Notes: a model not told the origin generated them from the sequence alone. Counted from the stretch's first letter, positions 14,301 to 25,854 are shown. The stretch: 64,000 nucleotides of DNA from Anas platyrhynchos (GCF_047663525.1 NC_092604.1:12387501-12451500); one strand, 5' to 3'. A program made the numbers and translations.

Positions 14301-17300
14301 CATTCCAGCCCAGAATCAGCAATTCAGATAGCTCAGCAACTTCTCTTCTTCTGACATATCAAGATTATTTGGATTTATCCAACAATGGGATCAAATTCAC
14401 CTCCTGGATGTACTGGAAAGGATTCTTTATCATCTGCACTATACTTTTACATGAGAATAGTGTTTGGAAAGGAAGGAACAAGTCAGGTTTATTTTGCTCA
14501 CTCTGCGGTGCTTGGCAGATATGAATTAATCTTGCTGGGTAAAAGGGGTCTTCTGCCACCTCCCCAGCTTCTGACTGATGGCAAAGGCAGGGTGCAGGCA
14601 GCCCGAGGACTTGGGGTGCTCACTGCTGCCAGGGGACAGAGCTAAAAAACGTGACCAAAGCCATCCCTGCCTCCATCTGTCTGCTCAGCCCGGTCCTACA
14701 ACTGACTGCCAAGCCTTCAAAGAACCCATTTAAAGTCTTTTTTATTCAGAGCTGGGGCATTTGTCAGAAAAGACAAACAGAAGGCCACAAAGTGAAGAGA
14801 AGTGTTTTCACAGCTTTGACACAATTAATAATCAATCACAGCCAAGTTGCCTGACAGGTCATTTCTACCTTTTGATTGGAAGCCAATAATTTAAATTGTC
14901 TCCTGGGTCACATCAGTCTGTTCCATCACATTTAATGACAAGTTAAATGACTCGTCTTCTAGTCAGCTTCTCCTAGCGTAAAATTTCAAACTATTTTATG
15001 CCTCTGTGCAGCTCCTGAACAGCAAGACAAATGAAACGCTTGATGTTGGGACAGTTGATGCCCGAGACATCTGCTTCTTCCATTTCCCTAGTAATTGAAA
15101 GCTAGCCAAATAAAATAATTTATTAAGCCATGAATAAACTCAGGATGCAAGCTCAATTTGTGCCCATTATTGCATTTGGCGTATCATGTTCATTTAAAAG
15201 AATCTGACACACTAAATCAGATCGTCCAATCTAGCAATACCAGTAATTGCTTCGCTGGCATGCCCATTAAGGTTCTGCAATGGTTTTTAAAAGGTCCGCC
15301 CTGTGCATGGATAAACTGCTCACCGGTATTAGCCACGCTTAGAGCAGTCTTCCTCGGGTTTTGTTTTTTTTTCCTACAGTGGTATTTAACACTCATATAA
15401 TCAGGGAGCATACTGCAACTACAGCCTGTGACTGAAACAAAGCCCTTCTGGCAAGGAAAGGGAACCACAGAAAGGAACTTTCAGGATGTATGACTTAAAA
15501 CAAAAGCCTGTGTGACACTGACATAACACTATCCATCAGACAGAAAAAGCTACCAGGAAAATGTAGTCCACCTTAAAAACCTAGTGTAACATCTGCCCAA
15601 GAGAACATTCAAGACAGCACAGCCAGCAGCAAACGTGCAGAACAGGAACAGAATGACAGCAGCGATGGGAAAGGATGTAAGAAGTGGTGAGAGAGAAGGG
15701 CCAAATATACCAAATCAAAGCCCAAAATACAAACAACTGGAGAAGTATCACAGAGTGAAAAAGAGTGAAATACCAGCCCCTAAACCATCACTATTTCAAT
15801 ATACACGTTTCACTAATACTTCTAAGACTTTTTTCACATTATTTTTATGGACCATACAAGAAACAATGTGTGGTTCCTCCACCAGTCCTGCTGTAACAGT
15901 GACCCCGTTTCCAAGGCTATTTGGACATCAGCGACAATTATTTGAACACCACAGTGCTATTTTGCTATGTGTTCAAGAGGAAAAGCATTCAAAATGTTAT
16001 GCAACTTGACCCAAAGAGGTTTCCCTGAATTTCTCTTCTTAAAGTCATTTACTTTTCTCTTCAAATCTAAACCAGATCTTGCCTACCAATTCCCTGCATC
16101 TACTGAGGTCTGCTACCTTGAAATCAATAGTTTGTCTTGCTCCTGTGCTAGATTTTCATCCTCCTGTTTTCCACAATGCAACCAGTACTGGCGAGGAGAT
16201 ATTGCTAATACTTCCCCTTTCAGTACGCCTGGGGGGATCTGAAAACTGATCTGACACATGAGAAAATACCTGCTTGACAAAAGATAACGTCACATCCATA
16301 CATATTGACCCCTTCACTATAACAAGCTGAAAACCCTACAGAAATATATTGCAGGGACTTGTTTGAGAGGGATGAGTTATTAGCCACCTCCACGGTACAG
16401 GCAGATGTCCCACAGTTCCGTACCTGGTCATTTCTTTGTTAGGAATAAGAAAAGGCTGCAGGGGGAAGCAACAGACTAAATGAGAAATATTGACCATGCA
16501 AACAGATGGAAGAGAAAGGGTATTGAGGGAGACAGCAAACAGAAAAAGATTAAGTGATGCCAGAAGCAATCGCTGTTGGGGAATACGGAGCAAGAAGGAG
16601 AACGCCGATAATGCAGCGTGGATATTCGGGAGGAACAAGTCAGGCTGCAGGACAGCACACCGTGCCTGCAAAATCCAGGGGGGGAGCTCACAAACTCTGA
16701 GCGTAAAAACTTAGCCAAATAAGAACAACAAAGAAACATTAAATGTGAAGGATGTCGGTCAGCACAACGCAGAGCAAAGCTGCTGACAGACCCCCGCGGC
16801 AGATGAGAGGGAACCACAGCAGGTTGGGCTTCCTCCTCGGGGGCTCAGCTCCTGCTTTGCTCTGAGAGCAGCAGGGCACGGGACGGAGCTCCTGAAGCTT
16901 TTAACTCCGAAGTTAGGAATAACACAGAAGGACTGCCTACCCCAGCTCTGTACAAGTTTCCTTTATAAGGCACCAGGTGCAAAGGAATATCGGGATCTGG
17001 TGAGCCCGGGGAAGGAGGGAGAGACAAAAGGCAGAAGCAGGGAGCTGCACAAAGGAACATTTCTTCATCCCAGCCCTCTACTTCGCTTCCCTCTTCCAAA
17101 AGGGTTACAAGCACCTTTTTTTTTTTTTTTTTTTTTTTTTTAGGAAAGCTCCCAGAAGCCATCTGTTCCTATAAAAACACTTACAAAGCTGCTGCAGAAA
17201 GCCGCTCTTCACCCCCAGAGAACCCTTTAACACCTGCGCTACACCACCCACCAGAAACCTCTTCAGGCTTCACGCAAGGAGTTCAAAACCCCCAATTCTG

Positions 17301-17728
17301 CCCCAATTCGCCTCTTCCCGTGCCTCCACCCCCCCTCCCCCCTCCGGGCCGGGCCGGGCCGCAGCCCCCCCGGCGCCCACCTCCCTCCAGCGCAGCTGCC
17401 TCAGGCTGATCTTCAGCGCCTCCAGCGACGTTTTGGCCTTGGAGCTGTCCACCGTGACGCGGGGCGGCCGCCGCCCGCCTCGGCCTCGGCCCCCGCCCGC
17501 CTCAGCCCCGCGCCGGCCCGAGGCCCGCCCGCGGCACGGCCCCGCTGCCTCCCGCTCCTCCTCCACCTCCTCTCTCCGGGAGGGCAGAGCCGGGGACCCC
17601 GGGGCCTCCGCCGCCTCCCGGGCCGAGGCGCAGCCCCCCGGAGCGGTCCCGGTGCCGGCCGCCTCCATCCCTCCCCGCCGCCGCCTCAGCCCGGCCCTGG
17701 GCCCCGGCCCGCCCCCGCGCGTTGCCAT
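2236..17728 (-). CDS. TTLL11: TTLL11, tubulin polyglutamylase (six 5' coding exons; 3' end outside window)
   Basis: Six exons join in phase: 17728-17381, 12289-12193, 10664-10531, 4205-3630, 2992-2897 and 2354-2236. They give 456 codons plus two bases, all with GT-AG borders. TTLL11 belongs to the tubulin-tyrosine-ligase-like family, which uses ATP to add glutamate side chains to tubulin on axonemal and other stable microtubules. The TTL domain begins near residue 117. Visible ATP-grasp motifs are KPDGGCQGDG (about 211-220), KFDIRLYVLL (about 257-266), FMHLTNYSLN (301-310) and EVNANPS (from about 403), whose E and N should hold Mg-ATP. The exon 1 tail ending in KTSLEALKISLRQLRWRE and the exon 3 peptide match what I recall of TTLL11 rather than other TTLLs. 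The start ATG at 17728 has an optimal context (G at -3, G at +4). The remaining exons lie beyond the left edge. The gene is divergent from the NOS1AP-like gene, with 8.1 kb between the start codons. Confidence 0.93.
2355..3629 (-). other. TTLL11: TTLL11 introns 5 and 4 (around exon 5)
   Basis: Intron 5 spans 2355-2896 and intron 4 spans 2993-3629; exon 5 lies between them. Both are AT-rich and GT-AG bounded. No additional gene or repeat was recognised. Confidence 0.75.
2897..2992 (-). CDS. TTLL11: TTLL11 coding exon 5
   Basis: The 96-nt exon (32 codons, phase 0 at both ends) has acceptor TGTGCACAG and donor GTAAGG. It reads ILGFDILLMKNLKPMLLEV followed by NANPSMRIEHEQE. The E-x-N of EVNANP is the conserved Mg-ATP ligand pair of the TTL ATP-grasp fold. 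Confidence 0.95.
3630..4205 (-). CDS. TTLL11: TTLL11 coding exon 4 (catalytic core)
   Basis: This 576-nt exon (192 codons, phase 0 at both ends) has acceptor ...CCTAG and donor GTGGGT. It carries most of the ATP-grasp catalytic core: the KPDGGCQGDG nucleotide loop, the KPLL/KFDIRLYVLL segment and FMHLTNYSLN. It ends at GPTCFQ. There are no stops or frameshifts in the exon, so the gene looks functional. Confidence 0.96.
4206..10530 (-). other. TTLL11: TTLL11 intron 3
   Basis: A 6.3-kb AT-rich intron. I see a 17-base A run at 5803-5819 and no recognisable exon, RNA gene or CR1 copy. Short open frames on both strands lack homology or splice support. Confidence 0.75.
10531..10664 (-). CDS. TTLL11: TTLL11 coding exon 3
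   Basis: The 134-nt exon has acceptor TTTTTTCCAG and donor GTAGAT. It completes the split Gly from exon 2 and encodes 44 residues beginning MTEMVRKITLSRAVRTMQ and ending in ...FVDE. The YNFYPRSWILP stretch is typical of the polyglutamylase TTLLs. It ends in phase 0. Confidence 0.93.
10665..12192 (-). other. TTLL11: TTLL11 intron 2
   Basis: A 1.5-kb AT-rich intron with a 19-base A tract at 11681-11699. Nothing else was recognised. Confidence 0.75.
12193..12289 (-). CDS. TTLL11: TTLL11 coding exon 2
   Basis: The 97-nt exon has acceptor ...TTTTCTAG and donor GTACTG. It reads FPFGRRLPCDIYWHGVSFHD and continues to NKFPG, ending in phase 1. This is the start of the TTL catalytic fold as known in TTLL11. 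It is too short to stand out as an open frame and was found by translating the splice-bounded segment. Confidence 0.92.
14180..14275 (+). repeat. possible ancient SINE/MIR-like relic
   Basis: The segment TTTATATAACACCTTTCATC, followed at 14222 by CAAAGCACTTTACAAACA and then CAACAGATGAAGAGGAAG, resembles the 'cctttcat...caaagc(a/g)ctttacaaa...cagatgagga' wording of old tRNA-derived SINEs in amniotes. I recognise the pattern from memory only. The copy is degenerate and the family assignment is tentative. Confidence 0.35.
17116..17141. repeat. T26 homopolymer
   Basis: An uninterrupted run of 26 T on the plus strand, read as A on the TTLL11 sense strand. It lies about 240 bp inside TTLL11 intron 1, beside the CpG island. 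It could be a retroelement tail remnant or a slippage microsatellite and is likely polymorphic. Confidence 0.9.
17381..17728 (-). CDS. TTLL11: TTLL11 coding exon 1
   Basis: This exon holds 116 codons from ATG at 17728 to the donor GTGGGC at 17380, ending in phase 0. The first 90 or so residues are low-complexity Ala/Gly/Arg/Glu sequence encoded by the CpG island. Only the last 25 or so residues (around SSKAKTSLEALKISLRQLRW) look constrained and lead into the TTL domain. A second in-frame Met at residue 21 (MEAAGTG) is an alternative start. The N-terminal part is too compositionally biased to be sure of by eye. Confidence 0.85.
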
Positions 17729-17810
17729 GGCGACGCCGACGCCCGGGCGGGTGGGGCTGAGGACGGAGCGCGCGAGGGGCCAGCCGTCACGACGCCGTCA
17801 TGACGCCGCC

Positions 17811-17905
17811 GCGGCCATGTTGGGAGCGGGCAGGGGGCCGCCCGCCCTTGCCGGGGAGGCCATTTCGGAAAGGGGCGGGGCGCGGCGGCCATGTTGGAAG
17901 CGGGC
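17811..17905. promoter_or_regulatory. duplicated YY1-like box in TTLL11 promoter
   Basis: A 21-bp element containing GCGGCCATGTTGG and AGCGGGC occurs at 17811-17831 and again at 17885-17905, with one difference (GGGAG versus GGAAG). The copies are 74 bp apart. The core GCCATGTTGG matches the long promoter-type YY1 site (GCCGCCATnTTG). As a known pattern, such sites sit at or just downstream of TSSs, so they may mark the start region for TTLL11 or an opposite-strand transcript. Confidence 0.6.
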
Positions 17906-18119
17906 GGCCCAGCCCCTCAGCCGCCCCCTGTCAGCCCTGGGGCTGGGGGGGGTGACACATCCGTGTCCCTGTCAGTGCGGGCAGGCGGTGCCCAAATCCC
18001 CTCACACCGAGATAAATCAGGGATTTTGTGCTGTGGGCTGCCTCTGGGCCTCGGCCCCAGTCCCTTGTCCAGTAACACCCAGCTTGCTGCCCTGGCCACT
18101 GTGTGATTAAACAGTTTCT

Positions 18120-18178
18120 GTGTCTGCCCTTAAATAGTCCATGTATCTACCCTTAAATAGTGTCTGTACCTACCCGAA
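18120..18178. repeat. 23-bp tandem repeat, about 2.5 copies
   Basis: Units begin GTGTCTGCCCTTAAATAGTC (18120), GTATCTACCCTTAAATAGTG (18143) and GTACCTACCC (18166), an exact 23-bp period with diverged copies. It lies just upstream of the TTLL11 island. Confidence 0.75.
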
Positions 18179-21100
18179 TTGTTTGCGCTGAAAGCCTCCT
18201 GCAGGAGCTGCTCGGGAGGTGTACAGCTGGCAGACCCGCACTGGGCCTGTTGCTTGGGGCCACACTGCCTGAACGGCTCTGCAGCCCCAAATCCGCAGGG
18301 TTTGTACTGAAAACACCGCCCAGGGCTCCTGCGCTCAGTGCTGCACCTCGGCTGAGCACCGCGCTTCTGGAGTCACTAAAGAGCAGTATCTGTACTTAAA
18401 CACGCTCCTACGCTGCTGGAGGGAATCAAAAGCACAGCAAGAAAACGCAAAAACCATTTGTCTTTTATAGTGTCCATAGCTAACAATCTTACGTGCGGTT
18501 ATATGAAGCCCCCACAATATTAATTTATGAGACGCGATGCATTTGAGGTCACACGAGTGACCTGCCCGGTGTCCCAAAGGACAGCAAAAATAGAGATGGG
18601 AAATGCCAAAAGCAGGACGGGCCGAGGAGGCTGCCTGGGGCCGGCTCGGGCAGGAGGTGGCGCTGCGCCCCCTGAAATGGGGCTGGAGGGGGGCAGAGCC
18701 GGGAATCACCTGGATTGTGCGAAATTGCTGTCCTTAGGCTCGTTTTCTCGATCTGTAGAAGGGGCAGGACCGAAACAGGATGTCAGGGGGGGGAAAATCA
18801 CTTAAACGAAAGCAAAATTTAAATAAATGCAGCAGAATTTGGGACTTTCCGTTAGCTGTGAGTTAAAATTAAAAAGTCACGTCAGGAAGATTAAGATCCC
18901 GAGCCGGGAACTCAAAAGACCAGGGTGAGACATGCACATATCTTCTACCTGCTACACCAGGTTTAGAAACATCTGGATTAATGTCTCGCTCTCATCTCAT
19001 GCTTCCTGGTATTTTACAGAAATCAAGGCACAGCGTGTCACTACCTGTCACTGGACATGCGGACCCTTTATCCATAAATCATCAGCAGTTTACAAAGAAG
19101 AAAATTTGTTCACCCAGATTCTCTCTAATTTCAACAGCCAACTAGACCGTCACCTGCAAACAGTGCCTGCGTTTTTTCAATGCCTCACCTATCTTCTGCC
19201 ATTCACCCTTATAGGCGAAGACACTAATTAATTAATTATTTACAACATTGTGCCTTACAATGTGACGTGACCAGGAAAGTGAGATCACATAGCTCACTCT
19301 TGTTTGCTATTAAATGTGCATTTTTTTATAGCTGTGACAATTCATAACTGAAAAGTTGGGAGCATTTCACTGAGCCAACAGGAGCTCGGTGGGGCTATAA
19401 CTTGAGCAGCGATGTTCTGTCTGGGGATTGCCTTTTCTGCATGTTTCAAAAAACTGTGTAAGGGCACATCCTGGCTGTCTCACCAACCACCACCAGATGG
19501 GAGCAGCTATTGGTGTCTGCCAACAGGAGTGTGATTTAAAGTGGTGACCTGACTTGGGCTGCCTCTGATTTTACTGCCAGGCCCCTGGATGAACACTTTT
19601 TAAAGCGTATTTTAGAGATTTATCATCACCAGTATCAGCAGTGTTGAAGAAAAGCCAGGGAAATAGTTCAGATGGGTCAAGGCACTATGAGATTTCAGAG
19701 CACGGGAAATCCCAAACTAAATGATTGCAAAGGAAAAATATTTGTGTATCTAATTATTACATATCCACATTTCTTATAGCCTAATAAGGTACTAGTGCTT
19801 TCTCTACCAGAGCAGCTGTAATACATCAGATACCTGGTTTGCAGTGTGTAGTATGGATAAAACCTTCATTTCATGTTGAGATAAATAGGGATGGTCTGCA
19901 GTGTACAGCATGAAGTCTGACTGTGCGTGATACTCGGGTACTGCAAGGTAGGGGAGTAAAGTATAGGTTGAGTAGTAATGAGCTAGCAAGGTAATTCAGA
20001 GGGAGAGTGTATCCTGCTGAAAATTGCAAACTGGATCTACCAGCAAGAGGACTCTTCGTTCATTTGCAGGGATATTCTCACTGAAAGCCTAATTTTGAAT
20101 ATTACACTTTCCAAGTCAGTAAATTGAGCAGTATGGGCTTCTCTCCATGACAATGTCGATCCAAGCACCTCTCGAACTGGAGATGAACCATACTGCCTAC
20201 CTGTGGCATACCAAACTCATGAATCACACATGGGCGCACACTAAGCTTATGAGTTTAATAGGTCACAATGGTTTTCTTAAATGGTGAATTTGAGTTCTAG
20301 TAAGCTCTTTTGTTGTGAGTCTGGATCAAAATTTCTAGTGTTTCTCTAGCATTGTAAGAACAATAAATGTATTTCTTCTCTATTTATTTTTTTTTAAGAC
20401 AGCCCGGGGAAGTAAAACATTGTGGCGCATAATGTGTAAAATGAACATACAATCTTTTTAAAATATCATATAAAACTGGGCTCCTTCCCGTCACAAAGTA
20501 AGAATTACTTGAAGAAATACTCTGGCAAACTGTTTTGAAAAATAATACATTCTTCAAGCTCCTGTATAAAAATAAGTTACTAATTGAGAACTATCCATCC
20601 GTTTATGAAGTTTATAGTTCCTTTTGCAATAATGGTGAATATCTTCTGTCAGTTGTGCTTTTGCAAATCAACAGGAAAGCAATGTTTTATAAAATGAAAT
20701 GTCAGAAGAAAACATAACTAGTAAACAGACTTGGAAAACGTCGGTGTTGTTATTATGCTTCTCAGACTGGGTTTAAATTTGTTTACATCAGCCTATGCTT
20801 CCAATATTTATGTTAGACCACTGCAGATTTGTGGTTGACCTACATATGCAAACAAAACATTTGCTGCATATTTGGGGAGGGGGGATTTGCATGACAGAAG
20901 ATGATGAAAATATGCATAATTATAGATGACATTTTTCATTCCCGAATCCTGCTGCACCGAACTTTGGAACTGGCCATGCATGAAAGAGGCTTGCAATTCT
21001 AATGGGCAGATTTCCTGGCTATGCTACAAAGCTGAACCGTGAAGACCTTAAGCTTCTGTTTCTTCTTGAGAGACACAAATCTGCTATAATCATCTAACGA

Positions 21101-24100
21101 AGCAGACCCTGTACTTGCAGAGAACACATGACGCTGACTGAGGAGGACTGAAAGAACGACGCTGGGGTAGCCTGTTCCACATGTCACTTTTGAGTTCACA
21201 TCATATGGCACCCTCAGAGACTCACTGAAAGATTTTGCTTGTGATATTTTCCTTGTTTTCTTCAAATCCTTGATACGGCAGAGAGTAACATCACACAATT
21301 TCAGCTAACAGTACCTTGCCTCCATATTTCACCACACAGCACCATTTATAGGATGTGGTTGCTGCCTCCAGGCTTAACTGGTTAAACAAAGATTTTACTT
21401 TATCACCTAGTGATCACAGAGAGTTATCTGATGTAGGAGTAACTGCAGGACAAAATATGTTTCTGAATAACCTTTTCCTACCATTTTATCCACCTTTATT
21501 TTGATAATTTACTTATACAAAAAAGTTAAGCAGGTATTCTGATTTGTTCCCAATGTTTATGTTAAACTGAAGGTCCAGACCAATTCATTTAAATGAAGGT
21601 TGGGCATCTGCATTGTTTGGAATAGAGTTCTCTACCTTCCTTTGCTTCCAGATCTTCTTTTCCACTAGAGGAGAGGGCATCTTCTGAGAACAGAGGGAAA
21701 AACACATACAAAACCCTCTGACCTCACAGTAGCTTTGTAAGACAACATTTCATGGCCTTGGAGAACTCCCGACATGCTGTTCCCCTTAAGTCTCTGTCTT
21801 AACTTTTGATCAGTGTTTTACGATATCAAGAAAAGCCAACAAGCCTTGCTGTGTGGTAATGCTGTTTAATTTTGCTTCCCTTGAGTAAAGAAGTGACTGT
21901 GAAGGAAGTAGAACACATCTGAAATTTTAGAAATCCAAAAGCAACATACATTTTTTGCTTCCACTAGCAGAGCATGTTGTTCCTGTAATAGCCTGTCCTC
22001 CCTTGCCTCCACATCAGCTCATCCTGCTCTGTAGATGGAGGGGACAGAAGCTGGTTGTTAGCATTACGTACAGAAATAAGTCCATTTGATCTTAATCTAT
22101 TAAATTTTACTGCAATAAATGCTGATTCTCAGTAACTATAAATTGGGCATACTTTGCTTCATTCTGTCCCTTTATTAAATGTAAGCAGCGTTTTTCTGTA
22201 TTCAAGAGAATACACATCTGCTGAAGATTGGCAAGTGAATTCAGCTGCTTTATCTCACACGGCTGTCCACTGGCACACTGAAAGTCTGCTACCATGAAAG
22301 TACATTGGAGATTTGCTGTAAAAATTGCAGCAGAACAAGTATTAATAATGCTAATAAAAATGACATGACAAAACCACATCCGCTAAGATAGCAAACTTGT
22401 AGAGATCTCTCAGATCTTAGGAGCATGATATGGATGTGATTTCCCATAAAGGAGGTTTTATCGGCTGTTACTGGATGTCGGTGCGGTTGTTCTTGCTATG
22501 TCACATCTTATTTATCATTTAAAATCTTTGCAGTTCTGCAGAGCAGAAATAAGTGCTTAAAATGGTTAGCAGAAGGGAGGAATATTTCTTGGCATCAAAA
22601 CCAAATCTCCTGCGGAAAGTGTGCAGTGTATCTGCAACTTCCCTATCTGAATTGTGAAAGTGGGTTTTGGAAGAAACCTGACAGCATCGGATGGGAGCAA
22701 CAGCTACCTTCCATGCAAATCAACCGAAGAAACAGTTAAAGGACATGCTATAAATACCCTCTACCTGATTTACATCTCATTCAAGGTCTCTTCAAATTAG
22801 GAAACTATAAACAAAGAGAGATTTCCATTTGGAGTGAATGTCGATGCAAAGACTGAAACGTGCATGTGTAAGAGAAAGAGAAGGAAAGAAACCTTGGTAG
22901 CTGTGCCTGAAAAAGAAAGCTGATACAAACCTGCTCTCCGCAAGAACACTTGAAGCTATGAGCCAAGAAGCTGTCTTTGGTGCTTAACTCCCACCGTGTT
23001 CAGAGAAATGGGACTTTCTAAGTGTGCTTTGCACATCAAAGGAATAACTAGCTCAGTACCTCCATCTGATGCAAACACCCACTATGAAGTTTGGCTAACC
23101 GCTCACATCAAGAAAGGGTAATGCTTGTAAGGATTTGTTTATACCAAATCTGTGATGATATACGGTGTAACAGTTTAATTCCACATATTTGCCCAGGTTT
23201 ATTATCCAGAAGGAAAGACAGCTTTTCTTACCTGCAGTGGAGTCAGAGAATTTTCTTTGCCCAACAAAGAAACAGAAAACTAATGGCTTCGTAAGTTTAG
23301 CAGCCTTCAGACTCAATTCTCAAACACAGATCCAAACCATTAACCTTAGAAGAGCTAAGCCCTATGAAGAGTTCATGGAAGTTAATGAACACGGAATATT
23401 AAACAACTCCATTCAATTGTGATATAACAGTCTGGCACTGCAAGCTTTATTAAATCACAATTGCCTTATTTTTCCCAGGATTCCTGTGAAATGTTCCCGT
23501 CCCCCTACCCAAAGGATTTTATAATCTGCAGGATACTGGAGAGCATCAGAACTGAAATAAAAAGCCCATTCTTGTTATTTCATCCTGTCTACCAGATTAA
23601 AAGATTTGACTCTCCCAAGCAAAGTCCACATGCTCCCACTCACATGGGAACGCTCTTGTGTCAATGGGAGGGAAATGAGGAGGAGCTTTCAGCTGCTCAG
23701 CACCGTGACAGGTTCGTGCATGCCTCAGTTAAAATGCAGTATTGCAGAATCAATGTAGAGACTCGCTAGCAGTGGCTGTGTTAGGCTTTCTTCTCTTACT
23801 GGGTGAGCTTCAGTGGCGTTAGCATCAAAGGAAGCACAAGCACAGGCTGTGCCCAGATGACTGAGTGGCATCTCCTACTCTTAGGGCTTAGAAGAACCAA
23901 GGACTGCACTTTGCTCCATCACTCCAAGGCCATTTCCACACAAAATCTAGGTTTTTCATTCTGGTCAACAGATATTTTTTTATATCAGTATTTCTACAAG
24001 ATAAGTGCCATGGAAGATTCTAAGCAGGCAAAATCAACAGATAGCTAAACCAATGACTCTGCAAGTGAGATGTGTATCTAGGCTGATTTTGAGTTATGCT

Positions 24101-24162
24101 GAATGAAAGAGTGTGTGTGTATATTAAAAAGAAAGGAAATGTAACACTGTAACTTTGAAATT

Positions 24163-24180
24163 AAAAAAAAAAAAAAAAAA
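24163..24180. repeat. A18 homopolymer
   Basis: An 18-base A run in intergenic AT-rich sequence, preceded by a short GTGTGTGT run at about 24112. Confidence 0.85.
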
Positions 24181-25674
24181 GCCTGTCTGGAAACAGAAAA
24201 ACAGCACAGACGCTGACCACAGAACTCATCCCAGCACTACATCCGCAGTTCCAGAATGAGCTGCTAATACCACAAAGTACTGGAACATGTAGGCTCACAG
24301 TCAGTGAACCAACATTAATTTCTTGGACTTTTTCTCGCTCTCTTAATTGTAAGTTTCTGGATTTTTGGCTCCTGTCCATCTCCCTTCTGACTTACAAGTC
24401 TCCAGAGATGCCAAGAAACTCAAGATGATTACTCTCATGAGCTGGAGACAGGGAATAGTGCACTGTCTGCCTGTGGCCAAAATTTTCTCTCTTGCTAATG
24501 TTAAAGCCACACAAAAGGTGGTGTCCAGCAATGCCCAAGCATCCAGCTGGGTGGATATTTGTATGAAAGTTATAACTGATCGCTCAGAAATTAATTCTGA
24601 GGAAGCCAAATGAAATCAGCCGGAGCAGATATAAGCCCCATCCCCTTGGGTTCTACACAGTTGACATTTCTGATTGTTCCTGTAAATGACAGAGTGCGGC
24701 TGTACTAACAGCTGGCAGCCAAATCCTGGGTCCTGCCACCAAGCCGTGCACGGCTCCGCACCCGTCCGTACCTGTGCTGATGCCTGCTGAGATCCAGCTG
24801 CTCGGGCACGTCGGGCATCCCAGGGCAGCATCCATGGGGGCTCTCCTGTGTGCTGGCAGAGCTGCACCACGAAGGCAAAGCTGGGAAGGAAAGAGCAGCC
24901 TAAGAGCACAGCAAAAGCCCCAAATCCCAGCAGTGTATTGAGTCGGTCATTGGGCATCAACCGTGCAGGCTTCGAGCAGAGGGCACATGTTAATTGCTAA
25001 CGAAGCTACATCACGTTAAAATGGGACGTGTGTAATTGTTGTAGCCTACCGTTTGTGCACAGAAGTTGCAGCGAGAGCCTAGCTCGTTCTGCACAAAGTC
25101 TTTTTCAGAATTTCCAACAAAGGGCGTGCAGCAGGTGCTGCCGAAATTATACAGCGTGACTTAAACTGTCAAAAAAATAGAAAAAAAAAGGCAAACAATT
25201 CAACCGGGACGGGCCTGCATCCTTAACCCTTGTTCTCGCAGCACAGCTCCCAGCCCCGGCTCCGAGCCCAAGGCTGCAGACCGGGAGCCAGCCCCTGGGG
25301 CCGCTGTGTGGGGACGGGCGGGGCTTTTAGGCACAGGGGGCGCGGGGCAGCCCCCCCGGGGGGCACAAACCCATCCCGACAAAACCTCCAAACCCCAAGC
25401 GGCTCCTTGCGGCCTCCCCTTCCCCGAGCCGCCCGGGGCTCGCCCCGTACCCGCTCGGGGGGCGCCTCCACAGCGGGCGGGGGGGCCCCCCCCTCAACCC
25501 CGGTCCGGGTCCGGTGCCGACGGCCGCCGCCCCCCGCATCACATGAGGCAACTTCGGGCCAATGGCGCCGCGGCGGGGGCCGGGGCCCCGCTGGGTGCCC
25601 GCGGACGCTCATTCAAAACGCGGCCGGGCTCGGGGCTCCGCCACCGCCACCGCCGCCGCCTCCTTCCCCTCCTC

Positions 25675-25830
25675 ATGCCCCGGCCGCCGCCCGGAGCCGC
25701 CGCGCAGCCGGGGGGCGCCGCCACCGCCTCCTCCTTCTCCTCCTCCAGCCGCGGGGCTCCGCGGGGCCGGGCGCCCCCCCCCCCAGCCATGTCCCCCCCT
25801 TCTCCTCCTCCTCCTCCCGCCGCGGCCTGA
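25675..25830 (+). CDS. putative upstream ORF in the NOS1AP-like leader
   Basis: If transcription starts upstream of 25675, the leader contains an ATG opening a 51-codon proline/serine-rich frame that stops at 25830. That is 24 nt before the main ATG at 25855 and in another frame. A second in-frame ATG lies at about 25789. The composition is that of the CpG island, so a peptide function is doubtful; a translational damping role is possible. Confidence 0.35.
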   Translation: MPRPPPGAAAQPGGAATASSFSSSSRGAPRGRAPPPPAMSPPSPPPPPAAA

Positions 25831-25854
25831 GGCGCCCTCCCCGCCACCGCCGCG

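Larger units (their letters stand above)
12290..17380 (-). other. TTLL11: TTLL11 intron 1
   Basis: A 5.1-kb first intron running from the CpG island into AT-rich DNA. It contains a 26-base T tract close to exon 1 and a possible ancient SINE-like relic near 14.2 kb. No coding sequence was recognised. Confidence 0.75.
17310..17950. promoter_or_regulatory. TTLL11: CpG-island promoter of TTLL11
   Basis: An abrupt GC- and CpG-rich block (runs such as GGGCCGGGCCGGGCC and many CGs) is embedded in AT-rich flanks. It covers TTLL11 exon 1 and about 220 bp upstream. It contains a GC box (GGGGCGGGG around 17872-17880), a palindromic CGTCATGACG (17796-17805) and two YY1-like boxes. There is no TATA box near the start codon, so dispersed initiation is expected. 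Confidence 0.85.
17951..25199. other. intergenic region between the divergent genes
   Basis: About 7.2 kb between the two CpG islands. I find a 23-bp tandem repeat at 18.12 kb, an 18-base A run at 24163-24180 and a possible MIR-like fragment near 18.74 kb. No exon, tRNA or CR1 copy is recognisable. Open frames here are short and without recognisable protein signal. Confidence 0.65.

Noticed and set aside
17433-18110. 225-codon plus-strand open frame over the TTLL11 promoter
   Set aside because: It is antisense to TTLL11 exon 1 in a CpG island, where stops are rare. The Pro/Arg/Ala composition is typical of such shadows and no domain is visible.
18735-18780. Possible MIR fragment (GGCTCGTTTTCTCGATCTGTAG)
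   Set aside because: Only about 30 bases resemble the MIR 'cctcagtttcctcatctgta' stretch; too short and diverged to annotate without a library search.
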